A DNA stretch of 64,000 bases, from NCBI RefSeq assembly GCF_010183535.1, contig NC_071332.1, forward strand, positions 19,654,001 to 19,718,000. Direction: 5' to 3'. Under the pieces are notes generated by a model. It was not told the origin of the DNA and did not search any database. It saw only the letters and a list, made by a program, of their open reading frames with translations. Numbering within the stretch: position 1 is the stretch's first letter; each line of letters opens with the position of its first letter. Made by a program: the position numbers and the translations under genes. The stretch comes from Caenorhabditis remanei (Eukaryota; Nematoda; Chromadorea; Rhabditida; Rhabditidae). Below are positions 1-10,280 of this stretch, piece by piece.

Positions 1-1
1 C

Positions 2-91
2 AAGAAAGCAGAACCAAAAAGAAATATGAGACGGATTCAAGAAATAAGTGACGAGGAAGACATTGATTCTGACTATTTAAATATACATTAA
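2..91 (+). CDS. C-terminal end of an unidentified protein (partial)
   Basis: The reading frame is open from base 2 and ends at TAA 89-91. It encodes about 29 residues with a basic stretch followed by an acidic tail (ISDEEDIDSDYLNIH). Charge-biased tails like this are common in nuclear proteins, but no family can be recognised from so little sequence. The next gene starts 235 bp downstream on the same strand. The frame could also be open by chance, so confidence is low. Confidence 0.4.
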   Translation, partial: KKAEPKRNMRRIQEISDEEDIDSDYLNIH

Positions 92-198
92 AATGTAATT
101 AAAACCGTGACACTACAAAAAACTGATCAGTTTAAAATGTTTACGTGCTCTGACTCCCCATTTTTTTGTTCCCATTTTTTAGTTTGAAAAGGTCATCT

Positions 199-312
199 TG
201 ATAAGAACCCCTTATAAGGGACGAATCTCCACATCAAAATCAATTCAAACCGATTTTACTCTCCTCTGATAAGGAACAAATCTCGACATCGAAATCAATC
301 CAAACCGATTCC
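199..312 (+). promoter_or_regulatory. Promoter with two TGATAAG sites and a 55-bp direct duplication
   Basis: TGATAAG occurs at 199-205 and 267-273. About 43 bp starting ATAAGG at 214 recur at 269, with shared cores ACGAATCTCCACATC and ACAAATCTCGACATC followed by CAAACCGATT. TGATAAG is the preferred site of intestinal GATA factors such as ELT-2 in C. elegans. That this drives the CAP-like gene starting at 327 is inference from position. Confidence 0.5.
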
Positions 313-326
313 TCTCTCCCCTCGAG

Positions 327-1211
327 ATGATAACCGAACCTCTGCTGCTCTGTGCGATTTCATTGGCAATCGGTGTTCTCGTCGTATCTGCTGATTACAC
401 AATCTTACCGTTATCAAAAGAAGATTGCGATAAATTTGTGAAGAATCTCAATGATAAAAGACGAGAGATGGTCAAACGAATGAATATTTCGGATGCGTAT
501 GAATTGGTGAGTTTAAGGTGAAATCCATGAGTACCCATTTCATTAAAATATCACTGGAAATTTCAGACGTGGAGTCCGGAGCTCGCTAAAGAAGATGGCG
601 AAGCGGCAGGAATAACTATGCTTGACAACGAAAATAGAGCCTATTATGGAGGAAATTCTTTTGACGAATTATCTCAAGAATTTGGAGTCCAGTTGAAAGG
701 AGATGGAGGTGAATCGTATGACAACATGCAAAGCCTTTTATCTCCAATTCATAGAACAATTGGTTGCTCGGGATATGGGGATACAACCTACTTTTACGTT
801 AGTTGCTCGCTTGCACCAGGGTGAGGATTGCTCACATTTTTTTCTTATAATATTATTTTTAGAGCTGTCCATGATGTCCCTGACGAGTCTCTCGAAACTC
901 CGTATTTTTTCCAAGGTTTCAAAGGAGTTCCCGGATCAAAATGTGCCGCTGGTTATGAAAATAATGATGGATTGTGTGCACTGATTGGCTCGTTCACTAC
1001 GAAGAAACCACTGTGAGCACTAGACAGCAATTCAAACTGACTGAACATTATAAATTTCTGATTTTTCAGCACTAAACCTCCGGTAAAACCATCTACTGAA
1101 GCTAAAGACAAGGATTCTGTTGGCGTGACTGATGTGACCTCTGGATCGTCTTCTATTTCTATCATCGTCGTCTTTTTGCTCTTTTTCGTCTCTTTCTCTT
1201 ATTGGTTTTGA
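327..1211 (+). CDS. Secreted, probably GPI-anchored CAP/SCP-like protein
   Basis: Four exons join in frame: 327-506, 567-820, 863-1012 and 1070-1211 (about 241 residues). Residues 1-22 form a signal peptide with a hydrophobic LLLCAISLAIGVLVVSA core. The mature N-terminus resembles the start of CAP/SCP-TAPS domains: a LNDKRREMVKRMN helix, then YELTWSPELAKE like the family's L-W-x-x-x-L segment. The motif GCSGYG...YFYVSCSLAPG resembles the CAP C-terminal cysteine motif. The domain is short and lacks the usual HNxxR and catalytic-like histidines. A Thr/Pro/Ser linker follows, then a hydrophobic tail with no cytoplasmic residues, which suggests a GPI signal. AATAAA lies at 1258-1263. Family membership is likely but degenerate; a nematode-specific cysteine protein is the alternative. 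Confidence 0.68.
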
Positions 1212-1356
1212 GCTCTTAAATATTTTTAATTGAACCATACATATTTTTATGTAACTGAATAAAACATTGTAAATCAACACAGTTTCTCACTAATTTTGTT
1301 GTTATAAGACTACACTGGTACCACACGCTCCAAATTTTCTGATTTTCAGATATTTA

Positions 1357-1778
1357 CAGTACCGTGCAGTAAGATGTACAATTTAGCCTGTTTCAGTTGT
1401 AAATGTCCAACTTTGAGATGGTGTTACGGTATCACTGATTTTCCCACAAAGTAAATTATGTATAAACCATACAAAACAAGGGCAGAGCTTCATTTTTGTA
1501 GTTGATAACTTTTTTGTACGGACAATCCCTAGAAAGTTACATATCAACAAAATAGTTTTTCTCCCAAATCGACTTGTGCGATTTTTGAGCTGTCGTCTTA
1601 AAATGACCCTAACTCTGTAGGGAGTGTCCGTACAAAAAAGTTATCCACTACAAAAATGGAGCTCTACCTTTGTTCTGTATGGTAAATACATAATTTACTT
1701 TGTGGGGCAATACCGTAACACCCTTTGGTCATTTTCAACTTGAAAACGCCGAATTGTATATCTTACTGTACTGTACCT
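1357..1778. repeat. Palindromic dispersed repeat, family A, copy 1
   Basis: This is an imperfect inverted repeat of about 420 bp. The left end reads CAGTACCGTGCAGTAAGATG and the right end is its near complement. Inner arms contain TTTTTGTAGTTGATAACTTT and, inverted, AGTTATCCACTACAAAAA. Family copies lie at about 11135, 24553, 26250 and 34275, with a half copy at 35857. There is no coding capacity; a non-autonomous DNA transposon (MITE) fits best. Confidence 0.75.
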
Positions 1779-2066
1779 GCCTTTCATTAATGTCAATTTT
1801 TTAGGCGAATTCCAAATTTCTTTTCCCGATTATCTAGATCACAATCTCCGTGTGTGTGTGTGTTCAAACCGTTCTCCTCCTCCTCTCATCAAATATTGTT
1901 TACGACATTGAAAAAGAAGAAAAAATGTAGCGTGTTTAGACCGGTTGCCACATCGCTTCATGCCAATGCCTACAGGGACGGGTCAAGGTTAAACGGTTTT
2001 CTTTTTTCTTTTTCAATTTGGAGAATTTCATTTTTTCTTTCACGACCACCCGGGACGTTTTCTGCT

Positions 2067-4615
2067 ATGAAGAAAATTGTCGCTTTTTTTCGGAAGCGTT
2101 CCAGAAAGCCTAATTTGAATAAGATGCCGGATGACGTCATGGATCGGATTTTGGGAAATGTTGGCATGGAGGAGGTGTAAGTTATCTTTTGTATAATAGT
2201 ACTGTAGCAAAATCCTAGATTACTGTAACTGAAACTGTGGTTCAAGAGTACTCTGGGATCCTAGCTTCCCGGGTTACTGTAGCTGGATTCGGTATCTCAA
2301 ACCACTCTTGGGTTACTGTACTCAAAAGACTCAAAAATAGATCTAATCGGATCTAGAGGCTTACTGTAGCTAATCGAAACCAAACATTTCGAAACCCCTG
2401 AAATTTTCCAGCTTCTCCCTTCGTAAAGTGTGCCGCCGACTCCGCAAACAACTAGACCGTGTGGTTCCAGACATCCGATTGACCCAACTACACCTATCCA
2501 TCTGTCAGGAGCAAGTGGAGCTTGGTTATGACAGCGACAGGGTTACCTACCTAAAACTTGGACCGAATTGTATGATTTGGCAGGACACCGCCCAAGAAAA
2601 TGGTACCTCGATGAGAAAGAAGAAATCGCGAAAAATTCTTGTCGATGAGGACTATTTCCATATGTTTTTGGAGGATCTTCAACTAATTCTGAAGCATCAG
2701 AAGGCAACTTTAGATGTCTTGAATGTTGTGGTGTCGGAAGAGTTGACTGACAAAGTGGCACCGATTCTGGGAAGGATTCTGAAGCAGAATCCACACCCGT
2801 TGGCTGTCAATACACTGTTACTGGATATTGACACCGAGGCGGACGTGCTCCAGATGCTGCCCCACGTCAACGAAGACGTCATTAAAGTTCTGGAGCTCAC
2901 CAACCCTCGTACTGATATCCAGGAATTCCCGTTGTACACCGGCGAACTGCGGAAATTGGCGGTTTGGAAGAAGTTGGAGGAGTTGAGGACTCGGAATATC
3001 GCTGTGATGGGGAAACCGTATTTGTTGGGTCATTTTCAGAGGGCGAATGTGGTTGTGGACCAGATTCGAGATGATGATGTCAGGTATTTGAAAAATGTAA
3101 GTGTTAGATTTATAGGTCCTTAGGTTTCTAGACCTTTAGATAACTAGATTCTAGGATTTTTTGATCCTTAGAAGTTCAGATCCTCAGATTTTAAGATCCT
3201 TAGATTTCGAGATCCTTAGATTTACAGATCCTTAGATTTTCAGATCCTTTGATTTCTAGTCCTTAAATTTTGAGATCTTCAGATTTTTGGATCCTTAGAT
3301 TTTTAGATCTTCAGGTTGCTAGATTCTTAGATTCCTAGCGTTTTCAGAGAGTTTTATGAGAAAAAATAAGGTCTGACCGTGCAATTTATCAGTAATGGCG
3401 AATCTTTTTATGAGAAAAAATATGGTCTGACCGTGTAATTTATCAGAAATGGCGAATTTTATAAATTTAGCCTTCGTATTGCTCATCACGAGCCAAAACC
3501 TGCATTTTGGAAGTGTGGAAGTATTTGAAAACTGAAAATCACGATTTTTGGAAGCATTTGAACTTTTTGACACAAAAAAAGCCACTTAAGCTTCAAATTT
3601 ACAATTTTTGAGCACTGCAAGGTAGAAATTGCGATTTATGACATTTTCAGAGCTCAAAAGTTGTCAAAAAAGTAAAATTAACCAACATTCGGATTTCTAG
3701 CCTATCACCAAACCTCTAGGGGACTTTGAAGCCTGTGACATAGTCTAACAGCTGTAAATCTCTATTTTTATTGAAATTTTGAAGTTTTGGACCCAAAATA
3801 CCGATTCAAACGTCAATTCTTTATCAAAAATGCAATAATTTTGAAACTTTAGGCCACCGCAGCTTCAAAGAAGCTGAAAATTGTGGTTTTTGCAGTTTTT
3901 TGACCATTTCAAAGCTCGAAAATCAACAAAATTTAGGATTCTAAGCCATCTCAGAGGTTCTAAGGAAACTAGAGGCTTATGTTATGGTCTTTGACCGGTT
4001 TAGCAACTGAAAATCGATATTCTCCTAGTTTCAAGTTCAAAAAACAATGTAAAACACCAGAAATTTTACGGTGGCGTAGAAACTTTTCTCCTTAGAACGT
4101 TAGTTGTCAGATTAAAAGGTTTCCATACTTTTGGATTCCTAAATTTTGAGATTTTCAGATCCGGTGAATCCTAGATTTTAAGATTTTGAATCTTTTCTTA
4201 TATCCTCCTCAAATCTTTGAGTCCTCAGGTATCTAGATCCTCGGATTCAGGAAATTCTAGATTTTCAGATTTTGAGATCTTTAGATCCCTTGGCTTCCAG
4301 ATTTTGAGATCCTTAGATCCTTAAGTTTCTACGCTTTTCGATTTCCAGGTTCTCATCAAATCTCCTTACTTCCAATACTTCCACCTCAAATATCTTCAAT
4401 TCGACGGAGCCGATCAACTGTTCTCTAATCTCTTCTTCACCGGAGTGCCTCCCTCATTCGAAACCATCAACGACGTGCCACACTACCTCTATCGAATGCC
4501 CGACACCACTCAATTCCTGTCAATTACTCATCACATGGAGGAGATGACGATTTCGTTCGGAAAAATTGATGCGAGTGTGATTCAGAAGATCAGGGAGAGC
4601 AGAAATAAGTTATAA
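2067..4615 (+). CDS. F-box protein with FTH (DUF38) region, fbxa type
   Basis: Three exons (2067-2176, 2412-3096, 4349-4615) give about 353 residues. A basic leader (MKKIVAFFRKRSRKP) precedes the F-box, which spans the first splice: MPDDVMDRILGNVG then FSLRKVCRRLRKQLDRVV. The phase-2 intron inside the F-box is shared by every F-box gene in the window. FTH-like sequence covers roughly residues 140-330 (KLAVWKKLEELRTRNIAV...HFQRANVVVDQI...YLKN). F-box proteins bind Skp1-related SKR proteins and place substrates on SCF ubiquitin ligases; the FTH part is the presumed substrate side. The GTAAGTG donor after AAT at 3096 is in phase 0 and joins cleanly to VLIKSPYFQYFHLKYLQF. Intron 2 (1.25 kb) is filled with repeats. 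The basic leader and divergent sequence set this gene apart from the array on the right. Confidence 0.85.
3110..3340 (+). repeat. AGATCCTTAGATTTT simple tandem repeat in intron
   Basis: Degenerate tandem units of about 15 bp (AGATCCTTAGATTTT and variants) fill the start of intron 2 of the preceding F-box gene. Similar units recur at about 4130-4330 just before exon 3. Confidence 0.7.
3350..4080. repeat. Dispersed noncoding repeat, family B, intronic copy
   Basis: Contains two direct copies of a segment with GTCTGACCGTG and AATTTATCAG (about 3370 and 3430). It then carries phrases such as AGCTGTAAATC, GGCTTATGTTATGGTC and AACTGAAAATCGATATT that recur at 19360-20160, 20860-21420 and 22330-23590. 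There is no reading frame; this is a decayed dispersed repeat. Confidence 0.55.
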
Positions 4616-6457
4616 ATGATTTTTGTTAAAAAAATTACTACTAGAGTCTTAGATTAATGTTTACACCTTTTACACTGACATTTTTACAGTGACAATTTTT
4701 AAAGTTACAGTGACCAACACACAAGTTACACTGACAATCTGTCAATGAGGAGAGGCATACATATATTTTAATTTTGGTTTCTATTTCGAAAATAAAGATT
4801 TGTTCTAATGTTGGACACACCCAAACACACACCATCTGCTTCAGGATTAGCAGCGCAAGTCACGACTAACTAGCCGCTTACTAAGCTTTGGGGGCGTGGC
4901 TTAGACAGGTGTCACACAGGATTATGAATTTATGCCGAGTAAAATTTTCTCATCCAGTTTGCGGTGTTTAATCAATAAATTATTCGCATTGCTGTTTTGA
5001 ACGATTCTGAGCGATTTCAAGTGATTTAGGCTGTTTTTAAAGCTATTTTGACTGTTTTAAATCTATTTTTTAAAATTTTAGGCGGTTAGAAGCAATTTTA
5101 GAGCATCTTTTTAAACATTTCTTGAGTCCGGCAAATTTTTTAGTTATTTTGAGAAATTTGGGCGACTTTCGGTGATTTTGAGCAATTTTCAAATGGTTTT
5201 CGATTTGAGGTGAATTAGAATCAGGGCTAGAATTCCAGAACCACGGCTTGGGCTCTAACAATTTATGGATCTAGAAACTTGAAGATCTGGGTATCGACGG
5301 ATGTAGGGATCTCAGGATCTCAGGTTCTTAAAATCTCAAAAAATTGTTAATTTTCTCTTTTTTTGCCACTTTTTCCCTGCCCGTGGTACAAAAACGAATA
5401 GCCATCCGATCTGTAGTAGATCACAGACATAGAACTCGCTGATATCTACATTTTGGTATACTTTTCAACTCATAAAACTCAGGTTGAAGCGAGTTACGAG
5501 GGGTAGATAGGACCAGATGAAAAGTTTGATAGACCTAATAATCTGGTCACATGAGGATTTCAAAATCTGAGAATCTTGGAATCTGAAAATCTAGAAATCT
5601 AGAAATCTAGGGATCTAAAAATCTGGGAGTCCCTAAATCCGGTCACTAAGATACTAAGGATCGTAGAACGTAATGATCTTAAATTTTGAGGATCTGAAAT
5701 GCTCCCATTGAAATGCTTAGAGGTTTAAGGATCTAAGTATTGGGAGATCGCAGTAATTTGAGATTCCTAATCATTTTTGACTCAACTTTGTATTCCGAAA
5801 TGCGATTTTCCTGTTCCTAGCAAAGGTTTCAGTGAAATCCGTTGATTTTAAAGTTTTAACATTAACACATTATATATTTAATGATAATTTCATAATTTTA
5901 GATATTTTCCATGTTCCGGTCCTCCATCGGGATAATTAGGGGTAATTGAAAACCCATTTCTATCAAAATCAGGGTTGAGCAGAATTCCGGATTCCACCTT
6001 CCGCCCCAACTCGGAATTTTCAAAATTTTCCTGTAAAATGCAATTTTTTTCGTTTCCAGCTTGCAATTTCCGTTTTTTGACTCTTTTCCAGTTTTTTGTC
6101 TTCAATTCTATTACTCAAATTTTCCCCCATTCTCCTTAACATATCCTTCTGAAATCCGTCTCGTTCAAGCTACTTTGCCAATTATCTCGTAACCTTTCAG
6201 CTATGCACTTTCCAAATTGTAATCAAAATAATTTATTATGTTCTCTGCTCACTGAAAATCGTATACTTCCAAATTTAACTTTTTATTCGTCTTCTTCTTC
6301 TGAGAGACATGAGAGAGTCCTGAGAAAGAGTTAGAGAAAAAGAAGTTTCTAGAAAGGGGGCGTGGCTTTAAGTCAGGGGACAGAGAGTCAGTGAGAGACG
6401 GGGAGACGGATGTGAAAGAAGAGTGAAATAAGGAAAAAAAAAGAAAATTAGATCGTC
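4616..6457. other. Intergenic region without a supported gene
   Basis: Around 4660-4740 are scattered TTACACTGACA and TTACAGTGAC words, the complement of the minisatellite at 15195-15415. From 4980 to 5250 it is AT-rich with a recurring GATTTTGAGC/GATTTTAAG phrase. At 5420-5500 there is a segment (ATCTACATTTTGGTATAC, GAAGCGAGTTACGAGG) also found near 15000 and 15540. From 5560 to 5720 are ATCTAGAAATCTAG simple repeats. No exon with both splice signals and coding character was found. Confidence 0.6.
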
Positions 6458-6868
6458 CTAGAAGCATGAAGACTTGCAGTTGCAGCACACGATGGACTTG
6501 AGGAGCTGAAAATTGTTTTCAAATGAAAAATTCAATTTTTAAGCAAAATTAACCTTCCACTGGCGTCCCCAGAACGAATTTCCCGGATCCTTAGCTTCTG
6601 GAGCCTTCTGGGCTCCGGTGGCTTCTGGAGCCTCCTGGATTGGTTCGGGTTGTGGAGCTTCTGGAGCCTCCTGTGTTACGGCTTCTGGAGCCACAGAATC
6701 TGATTCCTGGCGAGCAATATAATTCATTTGTCTCGTCGAACTTTCTCCCAATCCGGCACGAGCCATCTGGTCTTGATGGCGGAGATCCATCTCATATTCT
6801 TCTTGGGATTGTTGTGGAGGTGGTGAGGGAGTGTCGTCTTCGATGTTGGAATACGCGAGGTTGTCCAT
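6458..6868 (-). CDS. Small Glu/Pro/Ala-rich protein with cysteine-rich C-terminus
   Basis: Two exons on the minus strand (6868-6554, 6505-6458) encode 120 residues. The start follows a TTTAATTTCAG acceptor directly, suggesting SL trans-splicing or a 5' UTR exon. Residues 1-50 are polar and acidic; about 55-95 contain repeated QEAPEA/KAPEA units. The phase-0 last exon adds LLKSIVCCNCKSSCF, where closely spaced cysteines after a short hydrophobic run could be palmitoylated. No known domain is recognised. A protein of similar size, composition and intron position lies next upstream (8280-8691), so the two may be diverged paralogues. Function is unknown. Confidence 0.65.
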
Positions 6869-8279
6869 TCTGAAATTAAAGAAATCAAAAAAAATTGAGG
6901 AGAAGAGGAAAAAATGAACAAATTAAAAAATAAAAAGAAGAAGGAGATGGAGAGCACAATTCTCCTCACTGTCCCCAATGGGCATCCAGATATCAGGAGT
7001 TCAGATGGCAGACAACGGGACGGATTAGGCTTTTGTGTCTTTCACAAAGGTTTTTATTCGTGATGACATTTGAAAGTACAAAATAATTAAAGATACATAA
7101 AAAGTGCATGTGTTACCGTATTTTGATATCGCAGTAAATAGCAACGAGCAATAAGAAGAAAAACTCGGCCAAGTTTTGTGTAACTACCAGAGTAGTCCGG
7201 AATCCGGATTCCGGATTCCGAAATTCAGGAATTCCGGTTTTTTTGACATTCCGGTTCCAGTTCCGGATTCCGGAAAATGAAAATTTTCATTCCGGTTCCG
7301 GATTCCGAAATTCCGGAATTCCGAGTTATTTCGTCATTCCGGTTCCGCATTCCGGATTTCGAAAATTTGATTCCGCTTCCGGATTCCGTATTCCGGAAAA
7401 TATAAAATCTCATTCCGGTTCCGGATTCCGGATTCCGGAAATGGAAAAATGTCATTCCGTACAACTCTGGTAACTACCTTTTTGATGGGTGTTTTGGAGT
7501 TTCTAGTAGTTTTTAGCAGTTTTTCTTCTGGGGTTTGAAACAATTTTTGTAGTTCATACTGATTTATTGAGATATACATACATATATTGACACAACTAAT
7601 AGGGAATCTGTCAAAATCCGGGAAAAAGAAAATTCTGATACAATGTCGAAAAATAGAAGACTTTTTCTGAATCTGTTCTGGAAGTTTGGTTATGACCAAT
7701 ATAAAACAAGTTACAAGTTAACAAGTCATAACTCGGGGGTCCTATCCATTTTTATTTATTCACCGTTTTTTTACAATGGTCGTACTGTAGCTCTAGAATA
7801 TAGAAAAATCAGATTGGGCACATTTCAACTTTTTTCCGAAATGCGTTGCGTACGCGTCGCGGTATAGGACTGTGGAGGTTGGAAATGTTGAAGAACGATG
7901 TAAAGGAATAAAGAGGTTATGGAATTGAAAGCAGAATGGGGATTTTAGAAGACATTAAAGAAGGTTAGAGAAAGTTTTTGGAAAAAAGACAATTAATGAG
8001 AAAGAACGACTCGAGCGCAGAAGAAACACTGACCAGGGCGATTGTTTGGGCCAATAATAGCAAAAAATCTGAAAATGGAACGATCAGGTCAAGATTAAGG
8101 TCGAAAAAACTTACATTGGATATGGTTTTTCTGGTTGCCATGATAACGACGATCCCGGGTTCATGATAACGATGATAATGACTATTCTAAAACATTTTAT
8201 TGTAAAGAACGAAAAAAATGAAAAATAACACTTACAATAGATAATCCCAAAAAGAATAGAGTAGCTGTAGAGGTCCAGT
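6869..8279. other. Spacer between the two small minus-strand genes
   Basis: Holds the TCCGGA minisatellite (7196-7457) and otherwise AT-rich DNA. On the minus strand, 8250-7930 contains splice-like signals (a GTAAGT donor after 8245, an acceptor near 8183, a GTAAGT donor after 8114, an acceptor near 8072) that could represent alternative 3' exons of the gene starting at 8691. No independent gene is supported. Confidence 0.45.
7196..7457 (+). repeat. TTCCGGATTCCGGA minisatellite
   Basis: About 260 bp of nested TTCCGGTTCCGGATTCCGGA-like units, interrupted by ATTTTCATTCC and GAAATTCCGGAATTCC. CTACCAGAG lies at the left edge and CTCTGGTA at the right edge, so the array may sit within an inverted-repeat element. 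Open frames here come from repeat composition. Confidence 0.8.
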
Positions 8280-8691
8280 TTATTGTTTGAAGCCGAACTG
8301 AAAAATTCTTTTTTTTTTCTTTTTTTGAAAAAAAAAAACCGTTCCTTACTAGGGCTAAAACGGAGCTAAACCATCCCCGTCTTCCCCGTTCTCCTGGTGC
8401 CGGATTTGCAGGATTCGATTCCGGTGCCCGAGGCGGTGCCTGATCGATCCATGGGGCTACCAGGGCCCGATTCCAATCCTGCTCCCTGGCCCTGATGATT
8501 TCAGGGAGATCCACTACATTTAGTGGGAGCTCAGGGTCTGTTGGAGCTGGAGCTGGTGCCACTGGAGCTGGTGCCACTGGAGCCGGAGCCGGAGCTGCCG
8601 GTGCCATCCGTTGGCGTCTCGGACGCACTCTCACCAACATAGGCGTTCTTGGTGGCGGCATATTTGGCGGTAGAGATCGTTTTGGGGCCAT
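8280..8691 (-). CDS. Small Pro/Ala-rich basic protein
   Basis: Exon 1 (8691-8350) encodes 114 residues: a basic start MAPKRSLPPNMPPPRTP, an Arg-rich stretch, then repeated APAPVAPAP between about residues 30 and 50, and GERGRRGWFSSVLAL at the end. A GTAAGG donor at 8349 and a TTTTTCAG acceptor before 8297 join to FGFKQ and a stop (119 residues). The ATG follows a TTTTTTTGTAG acceptor, consistent with trans-splicing. If the 52-nt intron is retained, the frame instead runs on through a hydrophobic stretch (TLFFLGLSIVSVIFHFF). No domain is recognised. Composition and layout resemble the gene at 6458-6868. Confidence 0.6.
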
Positions 8692-8993
8692 TTCTACAAA
8701 AAAATTCTAGAAAAAATGGGAAAATTGCAAAAAATAGAGAAAAACTAGAGGAAAAATAAAGCAAAATAAAGCGAAATGAGAGAATGTCAAGAGCAACAAA
8801 ATATTTTTTGCGAGAATGATAATTTATAATTGAAAATTGTCTCTAACAATTAGACTCCTCCCCCCTGGGGACAACGAGAACATTTGTATTTTTGATAAAT
8901 TTTCAGAATGTGCACGGATGTATCAACAAGATCAGACTATATAAAACATGTACAGAAAAATTTCTGGGGTGACGCTGGCGCGTTTTTATTCTA

Positions 8994-9726
8994 CAGTGCG
9001 TAACACAAGTATAAGGCCACCCATGAAATTGAGTTTATTGGCTCAGCGGAACATTTCTGATTAAAAATAACGAATTCGGATTGTACCCAGCAGATACTGA
9101 GTATCTACCTGCATTATTATAGAAAACTTCCAGCTCTCATTATCAAGATCTCGACGAGCTAGCGACTCAAATCCCTCTAATGTTGACAACAGTGCAGACT
9201 GTGCGTAGAGTCAAACCTTAAATTTCTTCACAGAAATGGACAAGATATGTTTCTAAATTTTTGAAATCATCGGTTCAGCATTTGGAGATGTGGTTTCTCA
9301 AAGAATTTACCCACTTACGCCGCTTTTAGAGCCCAGATTTAGCGCCTGAAAGAGAAAAAATGGAGAGAGACTTGAATCCAGGTTCCCAGCAGACCAGTAG
9401 TGCCAGGACAATATGGTTTAGATGTTGTCTTCTTGAATGTAACTTGTACAATCCTAAAATACAATTTTAGAGTGCAACTTTTCTTTTATTCGACTCTTTT
9501 TGCTCAACTCCGGGGGTGGCCTTATACTTATGTTACGCTAGAAAGTGCGCATTTTTCATATTTGGCCACGTCACCATCCTAGTTTTGGTGGTCATGTCAC
9601 AAAAACATTTTCCTAAGGGTATTTTTGGATGAGGAATCCGAATCCGTTATTAGTTTTAACCAGAAATATTCCGCTGAGCCAATAAACTCAATTTCGTGGG
9701 TGGCCTTATACTTGTGTTACGCACTG
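8994..9726. mobile_element. Non-autonomous TA-flanked inverted-repeat transposon, 733 bp
   Basis: Terminal inverted repeats of about 65 bp begin CAGTGCGTAACACAAGTATA and end with the near-perfect complement. TA lies on each side (8992-8993 and 9727-9728). CAGTG ends with TA target duplication are typical of the Tc1/mariner superfamily. A second, partial copy of the terminal sequence (GGTGGCCTTATACTTATGTT) lies inside at about 9515. No transposase frame is present, so it would depend on an enzyme supplied in trans. Confidence 0.88.
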
Positions 9727-9739
9727 TATATGGAACAAA

Positions 9740-10280
9740 GTTGAACCGAATTCGCCCACTTTTTGCACATTTTTAACAATTTTCGCTTAATTTTTGCCCA
9801 ATTTTTGTCCAACTTAGCCCAATGTTTGCTCATTTTTCCTTTTTTTGCCCAAATTTTCCTATTTTTATCATAATATTGCACAATTTTTGTCAGTTTTTGC
9901 TCAATTTTTGCCCAATTTTTGCCTTTCTTGTCCAATTATCCAGTTTTTGTCCGCTTTTCTCCTATTTTTGTCCATTTTTTCCTGTTTTTTACTCATTTTT
10001 TCCAATTTTTTTCTTAAATTTGTCCTATTTTTCCTATTTTTCGTTTAATTATTGCCCTAGTTTCCCTTTCTTTGCCCAATTTTACCTTTTTTGTCCAATT
10101 GTTCAAATTTTTAGTCCAATTCTAATCCAGTTTTTGTCAGTTTTTGTCCAATTTTTGTCCGTTTTTGTCCTGTTTTGTCCATTTTTTCCTATTTTTTGCC
10201 GAATTTTGCATAGTTTTTGCTCATTTTCCCTTATTTTTGCCTAATTTTCGCCCTGAATTTCCTATTTTTTGCCCTTTCGA
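9740..10280 (+). repeat. Pyrimidine-rich TTTTTGCCCAATTTTTGTCC simple repeat
   Basis: Over 500 bp of degenerate 9-10 bp units (TTTTTGTCC, AATTTTTGCCC). The long open frames it produces (Phe/Cys/Pro/Leu-only on plus, Lys/Trp-rich on minus) are composition artefacts with no start or splice context. Confidence 0.85.

Noticed and set aside
1387..1394. CTGTTTCA, the upstream motif of C. elegans piRNA genes
   Set aside because: Single occurrences here and at about 10407 and 27249 are expected by chance in 64 kb; no clustering and no preceding AT-rich context consistent with a piRNA cluster.
8411..8425. GATTCGATTCC resembling a tRNA B box
   Set aside because: It lies inside the coding exon of the Pro/Ala-rich gene; no A box or cloverleaf arms at the right distance.
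8531..8764. Ser/Gly/Thr-rich frame (GSSGSGSSGTSSSGT) on the minus strand
   Set aside because: It is the shadow of the Pro/Ala-rich gene in another frame; the MAPKRS frame has the acceptor-linked ATG and a proper donor.
9400..9582. Open frame inside the 733-bp transposon as a transposase
   Set aside because: Only 60 residues, no DDE/DDD motif and no HTH; it overlaps an internal copy of the terminal repeat.
9822..10244. 140-residue Phe/Pro/Leu/Ser-rich frame that looks like a multi-span membrane protein
   Set aside because: It is translated from degenerate TTTTTGTCC/TTTTTGCCC simple repeats, with overlapping frames of the same kind and no splice or start context.
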